In this document: positions 41,376-49,621 of the stretch, piece by piece
Numbering within the stretch: the first letter of the stretch is position 1
Layout of the letters: every line of letters begins with the position of its first letter
Origin: Microbacterium sp. T32
Lineage (GTDB): Bacteria > Actinomycetota > Actinomycetes > Actinomycetales > Microbacteriaceae
Length of the DNA: 58,024 nt
Direction: 5' to 3'
NCBI RefSeq assembly: GCF_001619615.1
Contig: NZ_LQQP01000022.1
Coordinates: 1-58,024, forward strand
Notes under the pieces: model-generated
Told to the model about the DNA's origin: nothing
The model's input: only the letters and a program-made list of their open reading frames with translations
The model's database searches: none
Made by a program: the position numbers and the translations under genes

Positions 41376-42386
41376 ATGACCACCTCATCCACCCGCGTTC
41401 CCGCGGTGCGAGCCGAAGGGCTCGTCAAGACGTTCGGCTCGAACAGGGCCGTCGACGGCGTCGATCTCGTCGTCGAAGCCGGGACCGTCTACGGCGTTCT
41501 CGGCCCCAACGGTGCCGGCAAGACCACCACCATCAGCATGCTGACGACGCTGTTGCGTCCCGACGGCGGGCGGGCCGAGATCTTCGGCCACGACGTCGTC
41601 AAGGACGCCCACATCGTCCGCCAGCTCATCGGCCTCACGGGACAGTTCGCGTCCGTCGACGAGAAGCTCTCGGCCACCGAGAACCTCATCATCTTCGCGC
41701 GCCTGCTCGGCCTGTCGCGGGCCGATGCCCGCCGCAAGTCGACCGAGCTCCTCGAGGAGTTCGGCCTCACCGAGGCGGCATCCCGGCCCCTGGCGAAGTT
41801 CTCCGGCGGGATGCGCCGTCGCCTCGACCTCGCGGCATCCCTCATCGCCCAGCCGCCGCTCATCTTCCTCGACGAGCCCACCACGGGCCTAGACCCCCGC
41901 ACCCGCGGGCAGATGTGGGACACGATCCGGCGGCTCGTCGCCACCGGCTCCACGGTCGTGCTCACGACGCAGTACCTCGACGAGGCCGACCAGCTCGCCG
42001 ACCGCATCGCGGTCATCGACCGCGGACGCGTCGTCGCCGAGGGCACGGCGCTCGAGCTGAAGGCATCCGTCGGTCAGGCTTCGCTCGTACTGCGCCTGCA
42101 GCCGGGCTCCGACCTCGAGGTCGCGCGCGCCACCATCGCGCGGGTCCTGGATGCCACGGCCATCGTGTCTCCGGAGGCGGCGCGCCTCACGGTGCCGATG
42201 TCCGACCCCGATGAGGTCACCGACCTGCTCGTGGCGTTCCGCACGGCCGGCGTGCACCTGAGCGAGTTCAGCGTGCAGCAGCCGACCCTCGACGAGGTGT
42301 TCCTCACGCTCACCGGCAGCGGAGTGCCGGCCGACGACGATGCGGCGCGCGAAACCGCCGCCGACCTGGAAGGAGTCCGCTCATGA
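41376..42386 (+). CDS. ABC transporter ATP-binding protein, DrrA-like
   Basis: 336 aa. Walker A GPNGAGKTTT, Q-loop GLTGQFASVDEKLS, signature FSGGMRRRLDLAASL, Walker B LIFLDEPTTGLDPRTR. The C-terminal ~100 residues (RDALEL-like helix, then VSPEAARLTVPMSDPDEVTDLL) form the DrrA-type domain. Powers the overlapping permease; such pairs export anthracyclines or polyketides and confer resistance. CATCCT lies 6 nt before the ATG. Confidence 0.95.
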   Translation: MTTSSTRVPAVRAEGLVKTFGSNRAVDGVDLVVEAGTVYGVLGPNGAGKTTTISMLTTLLRPDGGRAEIFGHDVVKDAHIVRQLIGLTGQFASVDEKLSATENLIIFARLLGLSRADARRKSTELLEEFGLTEAASRPLAKFSGGMRRRLDLAASLIAQPPLIFLDEPTTGLDPRTRGQMWDTIRRLVATGSTVVLTTQYLDEADQLADRIAVIDRGRVVAEGTALELKASVGQASLVLRLQPGSDLEVARATIARVLDATAIVSPEAARLTVPMSDPDEVTDLLVAFRTAGVHLSEFSVQQPTLDEVFLTLTGSGVPADDDAARETAADLEGVRS

Positions 42387-43186
42387 CCGCGATCACCATC
42401 CCGCGCGACCTGCCCCACACCGCGGGGCTCGGTCAGACGTTCCGCAACACCCTGACGATGGCGTGGCGCGGCCTGCTGAAGATCCGCCGCACGCCCGAGC
42501 AGCTCATCGACGTCACGGTGCAGCCGATTCTCTTCACCCTGATGTTCACGTACATCTTCGGCGGCGCGATCGCCGGCGACGTCGCGAGCTACCTGCCGAT
42601 CATCATCCCCGGCATCCTCGTACAGACCGTCATCACGACCTCGGTCGTGACGGGCGTGCAGCTGCGCGAGGACATGGACAAGGGCGTGTTCGACCGGTTC
42701 CGGTCGTTGCCGATCGCGCGCATCGCACCGCTGTCGGGGGCCCTGCTCGCCGACACGGTCCGCTACGCGATCGCGACGACGCTGACGTTCACGATGGGCT
42801 ACATCATGGGCTTCCGCCCCGAGGGCGGACTCGGCGCGGTGGTCGTGGCGGGCCTGCTCGTGATCGTGTGCTCGTGGGCGATCAGCTGGATCTTCGCGTT
42901 CTTCGGGGTCATCGCCCGCACCGCGTCGAGCGTGCAGGGCGTGTCGATCCTGATCCTGTTCCCGCTGACGTTCCTCTCGAACGCCTTCGTGCCCTCCAAC
43001 ACGATGCCGTCGTGGCTGCAGTGGTTCGTCGACATCAACCCGGTGTCGCACCTGGTCACGGCCGTCCGCGACCTGGTCAACAGCGGAACGCTCGGCTCCG
43101 ATGCGGTCGTGTCGCTCATCGGGGCGGCCGTCATCGTGGCGGTGTTCGCACCGCTGACGGTCCGCGCCTACATGCGCAAGGCCTGA
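42383..43186 (+). CDS. ABC-2 type permease, DrrB-like
   Basis: 267 aa with six hydrophobic segments and the ABC-2 signature region (LSNAFVPSNTMPSWLQWFVDINPVSHLVTAVRDL) before the last helix. ATGA overlap with the ATPase gene. Forms an exporter with it; substrate unknown. A hairpin terminator follows. Confidence 0.94.
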   Translation: MTAITIPRDLPHTAGLGQTFRNTLTMAWRGLLKIRRTPEQLIDVTVQPILFTLMFTYIFGGAIAGDVASYLPIIIPGILVQTVITTSVVTGVQLREDMDKGVFDRFRSLPIARIAPLSGALLADTVRYAIATTLTFTMGYIMGFRPEGGLGAVVVAGLLVIVCSWAISWIFAFFGVIARTASSVQGVSILILFPLTFLSNAFVPSNTMPSWLQWFVDINPVSHLVTAVRDLVNSGTLGSDAVVSLIGAAVIVAVFAPLTVRAYMRKA

Positions 43187-43201
43187 CCCGATCCGATGAT
43201 C

Positions 43202-43238
43202 GACCGCGGGGGACGCACTCGGTGCGCTCCCTGCGGTC
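43202..43238 (+). terminator. Hairpin terminator after the DrrAB-like operon
   Basis: GACCGC ... GCGGTC outer arms and GGGGaCGCAC/GTGCGcTCCC inner arms around a 3-nt loop, 15 bp after the permease stop codon. Confidence 0.65.
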
Positions 43239-43291
43239 GCCGCGTCGTGAGGATGTCGTAAGGATCGGACGGGACCGCCCTCACGCTCGTG

Positions 43292-43297
43292 TAAGGT
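43292..43297 (+). promoter_or_regulatory. Putative -10 (TAAGGT) of the corA-like transcript
   Basis: TAAGGT would start an mRNA near 43304 with an untranslated leader of about 195 nt before the transporter start codon, unusually long for this window. Confidence 0.4.
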
Positions 43298-43344
43298 TCC
43301 GGAGGGTCAGCAGGCCCGGAGACACGGAGAGGACGGAGGCGACT

Positions 43345-43401
43345 GTGGACAGTGACAGTTGTTGCTCCTCTCTCCGCTCCGGTCGGCTCCGCATGATGTG
43401 A
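43345..43401 (+). CDS. Candidate leader peptide of the corA-like gene
   Basis: 18 aa, MDSDSCCSSLRSGRLRMM, GTG start with a strong Shine-Dalgarno GGAGG 5 nt upstream and a TGA stop 98 nt before the transporter ATG. The acidic N-terminus (D-S-D) and the paired Cys codons recall, respectively, Mg2+-sensing leader peptides and Cys-rich attenuator peptides. No protein evidence. Confidence 0.45.
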   Translation: MDSDSCCSSLRSGRLRMM

Positions 43402-43472
43402 GGCAGGCCCACGGTCGAGCTTCGTCACGACTCCGGTGACATGCGTGTCTCATCGGTTGCGTCCGCAGTCCG

Positions 43473-43494
43473 CCTCCGTCGATATCGACGGAGG
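43473..43494 (+). promoter_or_regulatory. Shine-Dalgarno-sequestering hairpin before corA-like gene
   Basis: Perfect inverted repeat with 11-bp arms CCTCCGTCGAT and ATCGACGGAGG (effective 9-bp stem, 4-nt loop). The right arm contains GGAGG, the ribosome site, 4 nt before ATG 43499. Translation should be blocked unless the hairpin is opened. Confidence 0.75.
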
Positions 43495-43498
43495 AATC

Positions 43499-44557
43499 AT
43501 GGCACTTGTCGACAACGCGATCTACGTCGGTGGACGTCGCACCGGCAACCCCAGCACGCTGGATGAGACATTCGAGCTGTTGCACGAACGCAGAGGGATG
43601 GCCTGGATCGGGTTGTACAGACCCGCTGCGGAGGAAGTCCATGCCGTCGCCCGCGAGTTCGATCTTCACCCTCTTGCCGTCGAGGACGCGCTGAAGGGTC
43701 ATCAGCGTGCCAAACTCGAGCGTTTCGGTGACACCTTGTTCGTCGTTCTGCGACCGGCCCGCTACATCGACGATCGCGAAGTGGTGGAGTTCGGTGAGGT
43801 GCATCTCTTCATCGGGCCGCAGTTCGTCGTGACTGTTCGCCATGCGGAGAATCCGAACCTCAGACGCGTGCGGGAGCGGCTGGAGTCCACCCCCGAGCTC
43901 TTGGCGTGCGGTCCCGAAGCGGTCCTCTACGCCGTCCTCGATGAAGTGGTCGACGGGTACGCCCCTGTGATCGCGGGCCTGGAGAACGACATCGACGAGA
44001 TCGAGGACCAGCTCTTCGCCGGTGATCCGGAGGTATCGCGACGGATCTATGAATTGCTCGGCGAGGTGATCTCGTTCCAGCGGGCGACCCTTCCGCTGCG
44101 GGACATGCTCGATGCCCTCCGACGGGGAGCGGACAAGTACGGCGTCGACATCGAACTACAGCGCTCGTTGCGCGATGTCCTGGACCATGTCATCCGCATC
44201 ACGGAGCGGGCGGACGGATTCCGCTCCCTCCTCGAGAACGCACTGACGGTCCATTCGACCCTGGTCACCCAGCAACAGAACGACGAGATGAGGCGGCTCT
44301 CGGAGGCGAGTCTCGCTCAGAACGAAGAGACTCGGCGACTCTCCGAGACCGGACTTGCACAGAACGAGGAGATCAAGAAGATCTCCTCGTGGGCCGCGAT
44401 CCTCTTCGCCCCGACGCTCATCGGAACCATCTACGGCATGAATTTCACCTACATGCCCGAGCTGGACTGGCCCCTCGGGTATCCCGCGGCGCTTCTGGGC
44501 ATGGTCGTCGGCGGCATCGCCCTGTATGTCGTCTTCAAGCGCAAGAAGTGGTTGTGA
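43499..44557 (+). CDS. corA: CorA-family divalent cation (Mg2+/Co2+) transporter
   Basis: 352 aa. Large N-terminal cytoplasmic domain, a long coiled stalk at about residues 225-300 containing two SLAQNEETRRLSE-like repeats, then two transmembrane helices. The GMN signature (IYGMNFTYMPEL) closes the first helix, and the second ends in a basic tail (FKRKKWL). Forms a pentameric channel for Mg2+ and related ions. Strong GGAGG ribosome site, but held in a hairpin. Overlaps the convergent SARP gene by 23 bp. Confidence 0.95.
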   Translation: MALVDNAIYVGGRRTGNPSTLDETFELLHERRGMAWIGLYRPAAEEVHAVAREFDLHPLAVEDALKGHQRAKLERFGDTLFVVLRPARYIDDREVVEFGEVHLFIGPQFVVTVRHAENPNLRRVRERLESTPELLACGPEAVLYAVLDEVVDGYAPVIAGLENDIDEIEDQLFAGDPEVSRRIYELLGEVISFQRATLPLRDMLDALRRGADKYGVDIELQRSLRDVLDHVIRITERADGFRSLLENALTVHSTLVTQQQNDEMRRLSEASLAQNEETRRLSETGLAQNEEIKKISSWAAILFAPTLIGTIYGMNFTYMPELDWPLGYPAALLGMVVGGIALYVVFKRKKWL

Positions 44558-47420
44558 CCCCGGCCGAGCCCCGCCGCGGGCCCTCGTCGAGCAGGGCCGT
44601 GAGGACGTCGGCATCCACTTGTCCGAGGGGGATGCCGGGCGCGGATGTCGGGATCTCCCCGATGTCCGCGCCGAGGCGTTCCTGTGCCCACCGCCAGAAC
44701 GGTTCGTGACGGTCCTCCGCCCCGCGGACCGCAGCGGCGCGCTCGAGGGCCTCGCGGGCTCGGTCGGGGCGTCCCACCGCGGCATTCCATCCGGCGACCG
44801 CCACGAGTACGGATGCCACAATCGGGTGGTCGTGCGACCGGACTGCGAGCGGCACCGCGTCCCGGAGGGCGGCGCGGGCTTCGTCGAGGCGATTGAGGAG
44901 GATGAGGGCCTGCGCGCGCTGCGCGCCGGCCCACGCCCTGATCTGGTCGGGGAACCCCGGTTCGAGGCGGATCGCCTGCGACTGGCGCAGAGCCGCCGCG
45001 CCGTCTCCGGCGGAGATCTCGACCTGAGCGGCCGCCATCCGCGCCTGGGACAGGGCGCGGACCGACCCGTCGGCGGCGGCGATGGATTCCATGTCGGCTG
45101 CGCGCGTCCGTGCCTCGTCGAGCCGGCCGAGTCGGAGCAGGATGCCGACGGACTGCGCCCGCATCTGAAGGAGGTCGGACACCGACGACAGGCCGTCCAC
45201 GATCCGGGCGGCGTTGTCGCTCACGGCCAACGCCTCCTGGAGTCGACCCGCGAGAATGAGCCACTCCGACCGCAGCTGACTGGCGATGCCCGTGCCCCAG
45301 GGGTCCCCCACCTCGGTGAAGATCCGCAGCGCCCGCTCGCTCTCGACGCCGAGGCCCGTCGCGTCGCCGACGTTCTGCGCGGCGCCGGCGCGCAGCATGT
45401 GGAGCGTCGCGCGCGACCACGGGGGTGCCGACGTGATCTCGCCGTCCGAGACGTCGACGTGCCACGCGCGGCCGGCCGGTGAGTCCTGCGCCCGCAGGAC
45501 CGTCTCGGCGAGGCGGAGGAGCGGGGCGGCCAGGATGCTGATCTCGGACGGATGCCGGGATGCCGCCTCTTCGAGCGCGAGGCGCCGGGCCCGGAATCGC
45601 GCGGGATCGAACGTCGGAGTCTCGCCCGGCTCGGGGAAGGAGGCCGAAAACAGCGCGAGCGACTCGATCACGACGCTCGGCTCGTCGTCGAGCGGAGTTT
45701 CCGGATCAGCGAAGGCCGCGAGCGCGGGGCGAAGTTCCTCGATACGTTCGCGCACGGCCCACGCCCACAGCAGCGCGCGGAGCAACCGGCGTCCCGGTCG
45801 TCGGTCCGTCGAGGCCGTGCGCGTGCGGAGCGCCGCCGACAGGTTCTCCTCGTTGGCGTCGAACCAGGCGAGCCCCGCGCGGAGCCCCGGCCCGCGCATG
45901 GTCCGTTCCCGATCCGTGGCCAGCACGGTGAGCACGTCGGCCGCGCGCTCGCGGTACTCCGTCTCGGCGCCCTCGACCCGCAGTCGGTCGAGCCCGTACT
46001 CGCGGACCGTCTCCAGCAGGCGGAAACGGCCGTCGCGCCGCACCACCAGCGACCGGTCGACGAGGGCATCGAACACCGTGGCATCCACCCCGAACGCCTC
46101 GGCGATGGCGGCGGCGTCGCCGCTCCCGATGCCGTCGGGGAACACCGACGACGCGCGCAGCGCCACCCGCTCGGGGTCGGTGAGGGTGTCCCAGCTCCAG
46201 TCGATCAGGGCCCGGAGCGTCCGGTGACGGTCGGGGCTCAGCCGTGGACCGTGGGCGAGCAGCGCGAACCGGTCGCTGAGTCCGGCGTCGATCTCCGCGA
46301 GCGTGAGCGTGCGGGCGCGGGCGGCGGCGAGCTCGATCGCGAGGGGGAGGCCGTCGAGGCGCTGCACGATGCGCGCGGCCGTGTCGCGCTCGTCGGGGGC
46401 GGGCGGGATGCCACGCGCCGAACGCACGCGCCGGGCGAAGAGCTCGTCGGCGTCGAGGGCGGGCAGCGGGCCGAGGTCGACGAACGCCTCGCCGATGACG
46501 CCGAGCGGTTCGCGGCTGGTGGCGAGGATCCGCAGGCCCGGCGTGCTCATCAGCAGGGTCTGGGCGACCTCGGCCGCCTCGCCGATGACGTGCTCGCAGT
46601 TGTCGAGCACGATCACCACGTCGCGCCCGGCGACCGCCTCGATCACCCGGTAGCGGGGGCTCGTCGGCGCGCTCGCCGCCGTCTCGTTCAGACGGATGCC
46701 GTGCCCCACCGCACCCGCGATCGCCGCCCACACCTCGCCGCTCGCGGCCGGGGCGAGCTCGACGACGAGGGCATCCGCGGTCGCGCGCACGGTCTCGAGC
46801 GCGAGCGTGGTCTTTCCGGCGCCGCCCGGCCCGATCACGGTCACGAGCCGGTCGGTGCTGAGGCGTTCGCGGATGGCATCCAGTTCGTAGGCACGTCCGA
46901 CCAGGCCGGTGATCGCCGCCGGGACGACGGGCGGTGCCGGTGCGGGCGTCGGGGCCGGTTCTGCGGCGGCGAGGCGCTCGGCGTGGCCGCGGTCCTGCCA
47001 GAGGTCGCGGACGAGCCAGTCGAAGCCGTCGTGCGGGATCCACGGGTCGCCGGTCCAGAGGGCGAGGGCGTCGCGGGCGCGCCCCGGATCGTTCGCGGCG
47101 CGCGCGTCGGCGACGAGGTCTTGGAACCGCGTGATGTCGATGTCGTCGCGGGACAGCTCGAGGCGATACCCGCCGGGGACCGACGCGAGCAGGCCCTCGG
47201 GGAGCGCTCGCCGCAGCCGCGACGCCAGCGACTGCAGCGCTGCGCGCGGGTCTTCCGGAGCGTCGTTCGGCCACACGTCGTCGGCGAGGGCGCGGTAGCC
47301 GACGGTCGTTCCGGCGTCGACGGCGAGGCGCAGCAGCAGAGCCTGCTGCCCGCGCCCGGGGACCGCTCCCTCGTCCGCGCCCCACGACACGGAGAGGCCG
47401 CCGAAGAACCTCACCTGCAC
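44535..47420 (-). CDS. SARP-family regulator with NB-ARC ATPase and TPR domains (AfsR-like)
   Basis: About 961 aa. N-terminal OmpR-like DNA-binding domain (residues 1-90, VQVRFFGGLSVSWG) and bacterial transcriptional activation domain to ~145. NB-ARC ATPase follows, with P-loop VIGPGGAGKTTLAL and VIVLDNCEH as Walker B, at about 195-430; the C-terminal ~400 residues are helical repeats. Such proteins are STAND-type ATPases activating secondary-metabolite or stress genes. GTG 47420 is preferred because TAGAGT ends 7 nt upstream; GTG 47429 is in frame but overlaps that -10. Confidence 0.9.
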   Translation of the reverse strand: MQVRFFGGLSVSWGADEGAVPGRGQQALLLRLAVDAGTTVGYRALADDVWPNDAPEDPRAALQSLASRLRRALPEGLLASVPGGYRLELSRDDIDITRFQDLVADARAANDPGRARDALALWTGDPWIPHDGFDWLVRDLWQDRGHAERLAAAEPAPTPAPAPPVVPAAITGLVGRAYELDAIRERLSTDRLVTVIGPGGAGKTTLALETVRATADALVVELAPAASGEVWAAIAGAVGHGIRLNETAASAPTSPRYRVIEAVAGRDVVIVLDNCEHVIGEAAEVAQTLLMSTPGLRILATSREPLGVIGEAFVDLGPLPALDADELFARRVRSARGIPPAPDERDTAARIVQRLDGLPLAIELAAARARTLTLAEIDAGLSDRFALLAHGPRLSPDRHRTLRALIDWSWDTLTDPERVALRASSVFPDGIGSGDAAAIAEAFGVDATVFDALVDRSLVVRRDGRFRLLETVREYGLDRLRVEGAETEYRERAADVLTVLATDRERTMRGPGLRAGLAWFDANEENLSAALRTRTASTDRRPGRRLLRALLWAWAVRERIEELRPALAAFADPETPLDDEPSVVIESLALFSASFPEPGETPTFDPARFRARRLALEEAASRHPSEISILAAPLLRLAETVLRAQDSPAGRAWHVDVSDGEITSAPPWSRATLHMLRAGAAQNVGDATGLGVESERALRIFTEVGDPWGTGIASQLRSEWLILAGRLQEALAVSDNAARIVDGLSSVSDLLQMRAQSVGILLRLGRLDEARTRAADMESIAAADGSVRALSQARMAAAQVEISAGDGAAALRQSQAIRLEPGFPDQIRAWAGAQRAQALILLNRLDEARAALRDAVPLAVRSHDHPIVASVLVAVAGWNAAVGRPDRAREALERAAAVRGAEDRHEPFWRWAQERLGADIGEIPTSAPGIPLGQVDADVLTALLDEGPRRGSAGVTTTSCA

Positions 47421-47490
47421 GCTGTTCACTCTAGGTCCGCGGGCGTCGGGACCTGCGCTCGCGTGTCCCGGGCCGAGCGGGCGTCGCTGC

Positions 47491-48489
47491 CTACGCGGGC
47501 GTCCCGGGCCGCGCGGGCGTCGCGGTGCTCGCCCGCGCGCGCAGCAGTGGACGGTGCACGCGGAAGCGGTCCGCGGCATCCCCGGCGAGCGCCTCGAGGC
47601 ACGCGGCGCCGACCTCCCGCGGCTGCAGGTCGAGCGCCGTGACGGTCGGGGTGAGCAGGGCGTGCAGCGGTTCGTCGACGTAGGCGGCGAGCAGCAGGTC
47701 CTCACCGACGGTGCGCCCCGCGCGGGCGGCGGCGGCCAGCGCGGGCGCCGCCGATCCGCTGGGCGCGACGACCACGGCATCCGCTTCGCCCAAAACCTCG
47801 GACATCGCGGCGGCGACCTCGTCCGGCGCCGGCACGAATCCGATCCGGCGCGACAGGGGGATGCCGCTATGTTCGGCGGTCCACTCCTCGTACGCGCGTG
47901 TGAGGTCGTGGCTCCAGGCGGTGCCCTCGGGCGGCAGCAGCATCGCGATGCGTCGCGCGCCCTGCGCCGCGAGATGGTCGAGGAGTTCGCGTGTCGCGTT
48001 ACCGTGGTCGGAGACGACGCTGCCCGCGACGCGATCCTCCGCGCCGAGCAGCTGCTCGGAGCTCACGACGGGCCGCCCGGTCTCGAGGATCGCCCGGATG
48101 CCGGCATCCTCTGTCGTGGCATCCACCACGATGTACCCGTCGACGAATGCCGTCGGAGGGGAGGCGTCGTCCGGATCCCGGTGGGGGAGCAGGATGACGG
48201 AGAGGCCGAGGCGGTCGGCGGCATCCACGACTCCGAAGGCGAACTCGGTGTAGTACGGCAGGCGCGTCGTCCCGGGCGGGAGGTACAGGCCGATCGCGCC
48301 GTACCGCGCGGTGCGGAGGCTGCGCGCCGGGACGTTGACCGCGTACCCGAGGTCCCGCGCGACGGCGAGCACGCGATCGCGGGTCTCGGGCGACACCCCG
48401 GGCTTGTCGCGCAGCGCGAACGAGGCTGCGGCGATCGAGACGCCCGCCGCCGCGGCGACGTCGTGCAGCGTCGGTTTGCGCGGGGTCAC
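47491..48489 (-). CDS. LacI-family transcriptional regulator
   Basis: 332 aa. N-terminal HTH TLHDVAAAAGVSIAAASFALRDKPGVSPETRDRVLAVARDLGY and a periplasmic-binding-protein-like effector domain. Divergent from the agmatine deiminase-amidase operon with the palindrome TTAAACGTTTAA between them, so it most likely represses that operon in the absence of a related amine or amide inducer. Confidence 0.93.
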   Translation of the reverse strand: MTPRKPTLHDVAAAAGVSIAAASFALRDKPGVSPETRDRVLAVARDLGYAVNVPARSLRTARYGAIGLYLPPGTTRLPYYTEFAFGVVDAADRLGLSVILLPHRDPDDASPPTAFVDGYIVVDATTEDAGIRAILETGRPVVSSEQLLGAEDRVAGSVVSDHGNATRELLDHLAAQGARRIAMLLPPEGTAWSHDLTRAYEEWTAEHSGIPLSRRIGFVPAPDEVAAAMSEVLGEADAVVVAPSGSAAPALAAAARAGRTVGEDLLLAAYVDEPLHALLTPTVTALDLQPREVGAACLEALAGDAADRFRVHRPLLRARASTATPARPGTPA

Positions 48490-48534
48490 GTGGGCCGACG
48501 TTACCCGACGGATCGGGTCTTGCGCTCGGGATAC

Positions 48535-48546
48535 TTAAACGTTTAA
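48535..48546. promoter_or_regulatory. LacI-type operator in the aguA promoter
   Basis: Perfect 12-bp palindrome TTAAACGTTTAA with the central CpG typical of LacI-family sites. It overlaps a candidate aguA promoter (TTGCGC, 18 bp, TAATGT at 48544-48549). Confidence 0.75.
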
Positions 48547-48586
48547 TGTCGCGAGTGTTACGACACCCCACCCCGAAGGATCCGCG

Positions 48587-49621
48587 ATGACCTGGCGCAT
48601 GCCGTCCGAGACCGCTCCGCACTCCCGCACCTGGATGGCGTTCCCGAGCGAGGGGCCGACCCTCGGAGACACGGATGCCGAGCGCGAAGCGGGATACGCC
48701 GCGTGGACCGCGGTCGCCCACGCCGTCGCCGAGTTCGAGCCCGTGACGATGCTCGTCGACCCGACCGAGCTCGCCCGCGCCCGCCGGATGCTGTCGAGCG
48801 AGATCGAGGTGCTCGAGGCGCCGGTCGACGAGTTCTGGCTGCGCGATTCGGGGCCGACGTTCGTGGTCGACCCCGAGCGTCCGGGTGTCCTGGGTGCCGT
48901 GGACTGGATCTTCAACGGCTGGGGCGACCACGACTGGTCGGTGTGGGCGAAGGCCGCGCAGCACGGCCGGATCGTCGCCGAAGCCGTCGGGGCCGAGCTG
49001 ATCCCGTCGCTCCTCGTGAACGAAGGCGGTGGCATCCATGTCGACGGCGAAGGAACCGTCCTGCTGACCGAGACCGTCCAGCTCGATCCGCGCCGCAACC
49101 GCTACGCGACGCGCGAGCGGGTCGAGGCCGAGATGCTCCGGACGCTCGGCGCCACGCACGCGGTGTGGGTGCCGCGCGGTCTCACCCGCGATTACGAGGA
49201 CTTCGGCACGAGCGGACACGTCGACATCGTCGCGACGATCCCCTCGCCCGGAGTGCTGCTGCTCCACGATCAGCGCAATGCCGCGCATCCCGACCACGCG
49301 GTCACGCGCGAGCTCCGCAGCTTCTTCGAGACGCAGACGGATGCCGCGGGCCGCCCGTTCCAGATCGTGGATCTGCCCGCACCCGCCACCATCCGCGACG
49401 CGGACGGCGACACCGACTGGAGCTACGTGAACCACCTCGTCGTGAACGGCGGCGTGATCGCCTGTGGTTTCGGCGAGGACGGGGCGGATGCCACGGCTCG
49501 CGGCATCCTGGAGGACGTCTACCCGGGCCGCCGGGTGGTGACCGTTGACGCCCGCGAACTGTTCGCGCGCGGCGGCGGCATCCACTGCATCACCCAGCAG
49601 CAGCCGGAGGTGTCGGCATGA
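48587..49621 (+). CDS. aguA: Agmatine deiminase
   Basis: 344 aa. Nucleophilic Cys at residue 334 in GGGIHCITQQQP; FWLRDSGPTF and NEGGGIHVDGEGT carry the substrate-binding Asp/Glu and His. Converts agmatine to N-carbamoylputrescine and ammonia. GAAGGA precedes the ATG. First gene of an operon with the amidase (ATGA overlap), controlled by the divergent LacI regulator. Confidence 0.94.
   Translation: MTWRMPSETAPHSRTWMAFPSEGPTLGDTDAEREAGYAAWTAVAHAVAEFEPVTMLVDPTELARARRMLSSEIEVLEAPVDEFWLRDSGPTFVVDPERPGVLGAVDWIFNGWGDHDWSVWAKAAQHGRIVAEAVGAELIPSLLVNEGGGIHVDGEGTVLLTETVQLDPRRNRYATRERVEAEMLRTLGATHAVWVPRGLTRDYEDFGTSGHVDIVATIPSPGVLLLHDQRNAAHPDHAVTRELRSFFETQTDAAGRPFQIVDLPAPATIRDADGDTDWSYVNHLVVNGGVIACGFGEDGADATARGILEDVYPGRRVVTVDARELFARGGGIHCITQQQPEVSA

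Noticed and set aside
43292..43499. M-box (ykoK) or other known Mg2+ riboswitch before corA
   Set aside because: The conserved M-box core could not be recognised; the visible features are a leader frame and a simple hairpin.
47460..47525. Partial direct repeat GTCCCGGGCCG(A/C)GCGGGCGTCGC near the LacI gene end
   Set aside because: Two short copies overlapping the coding tail, explained by low-complexity Ala/Arg/Pro codons.
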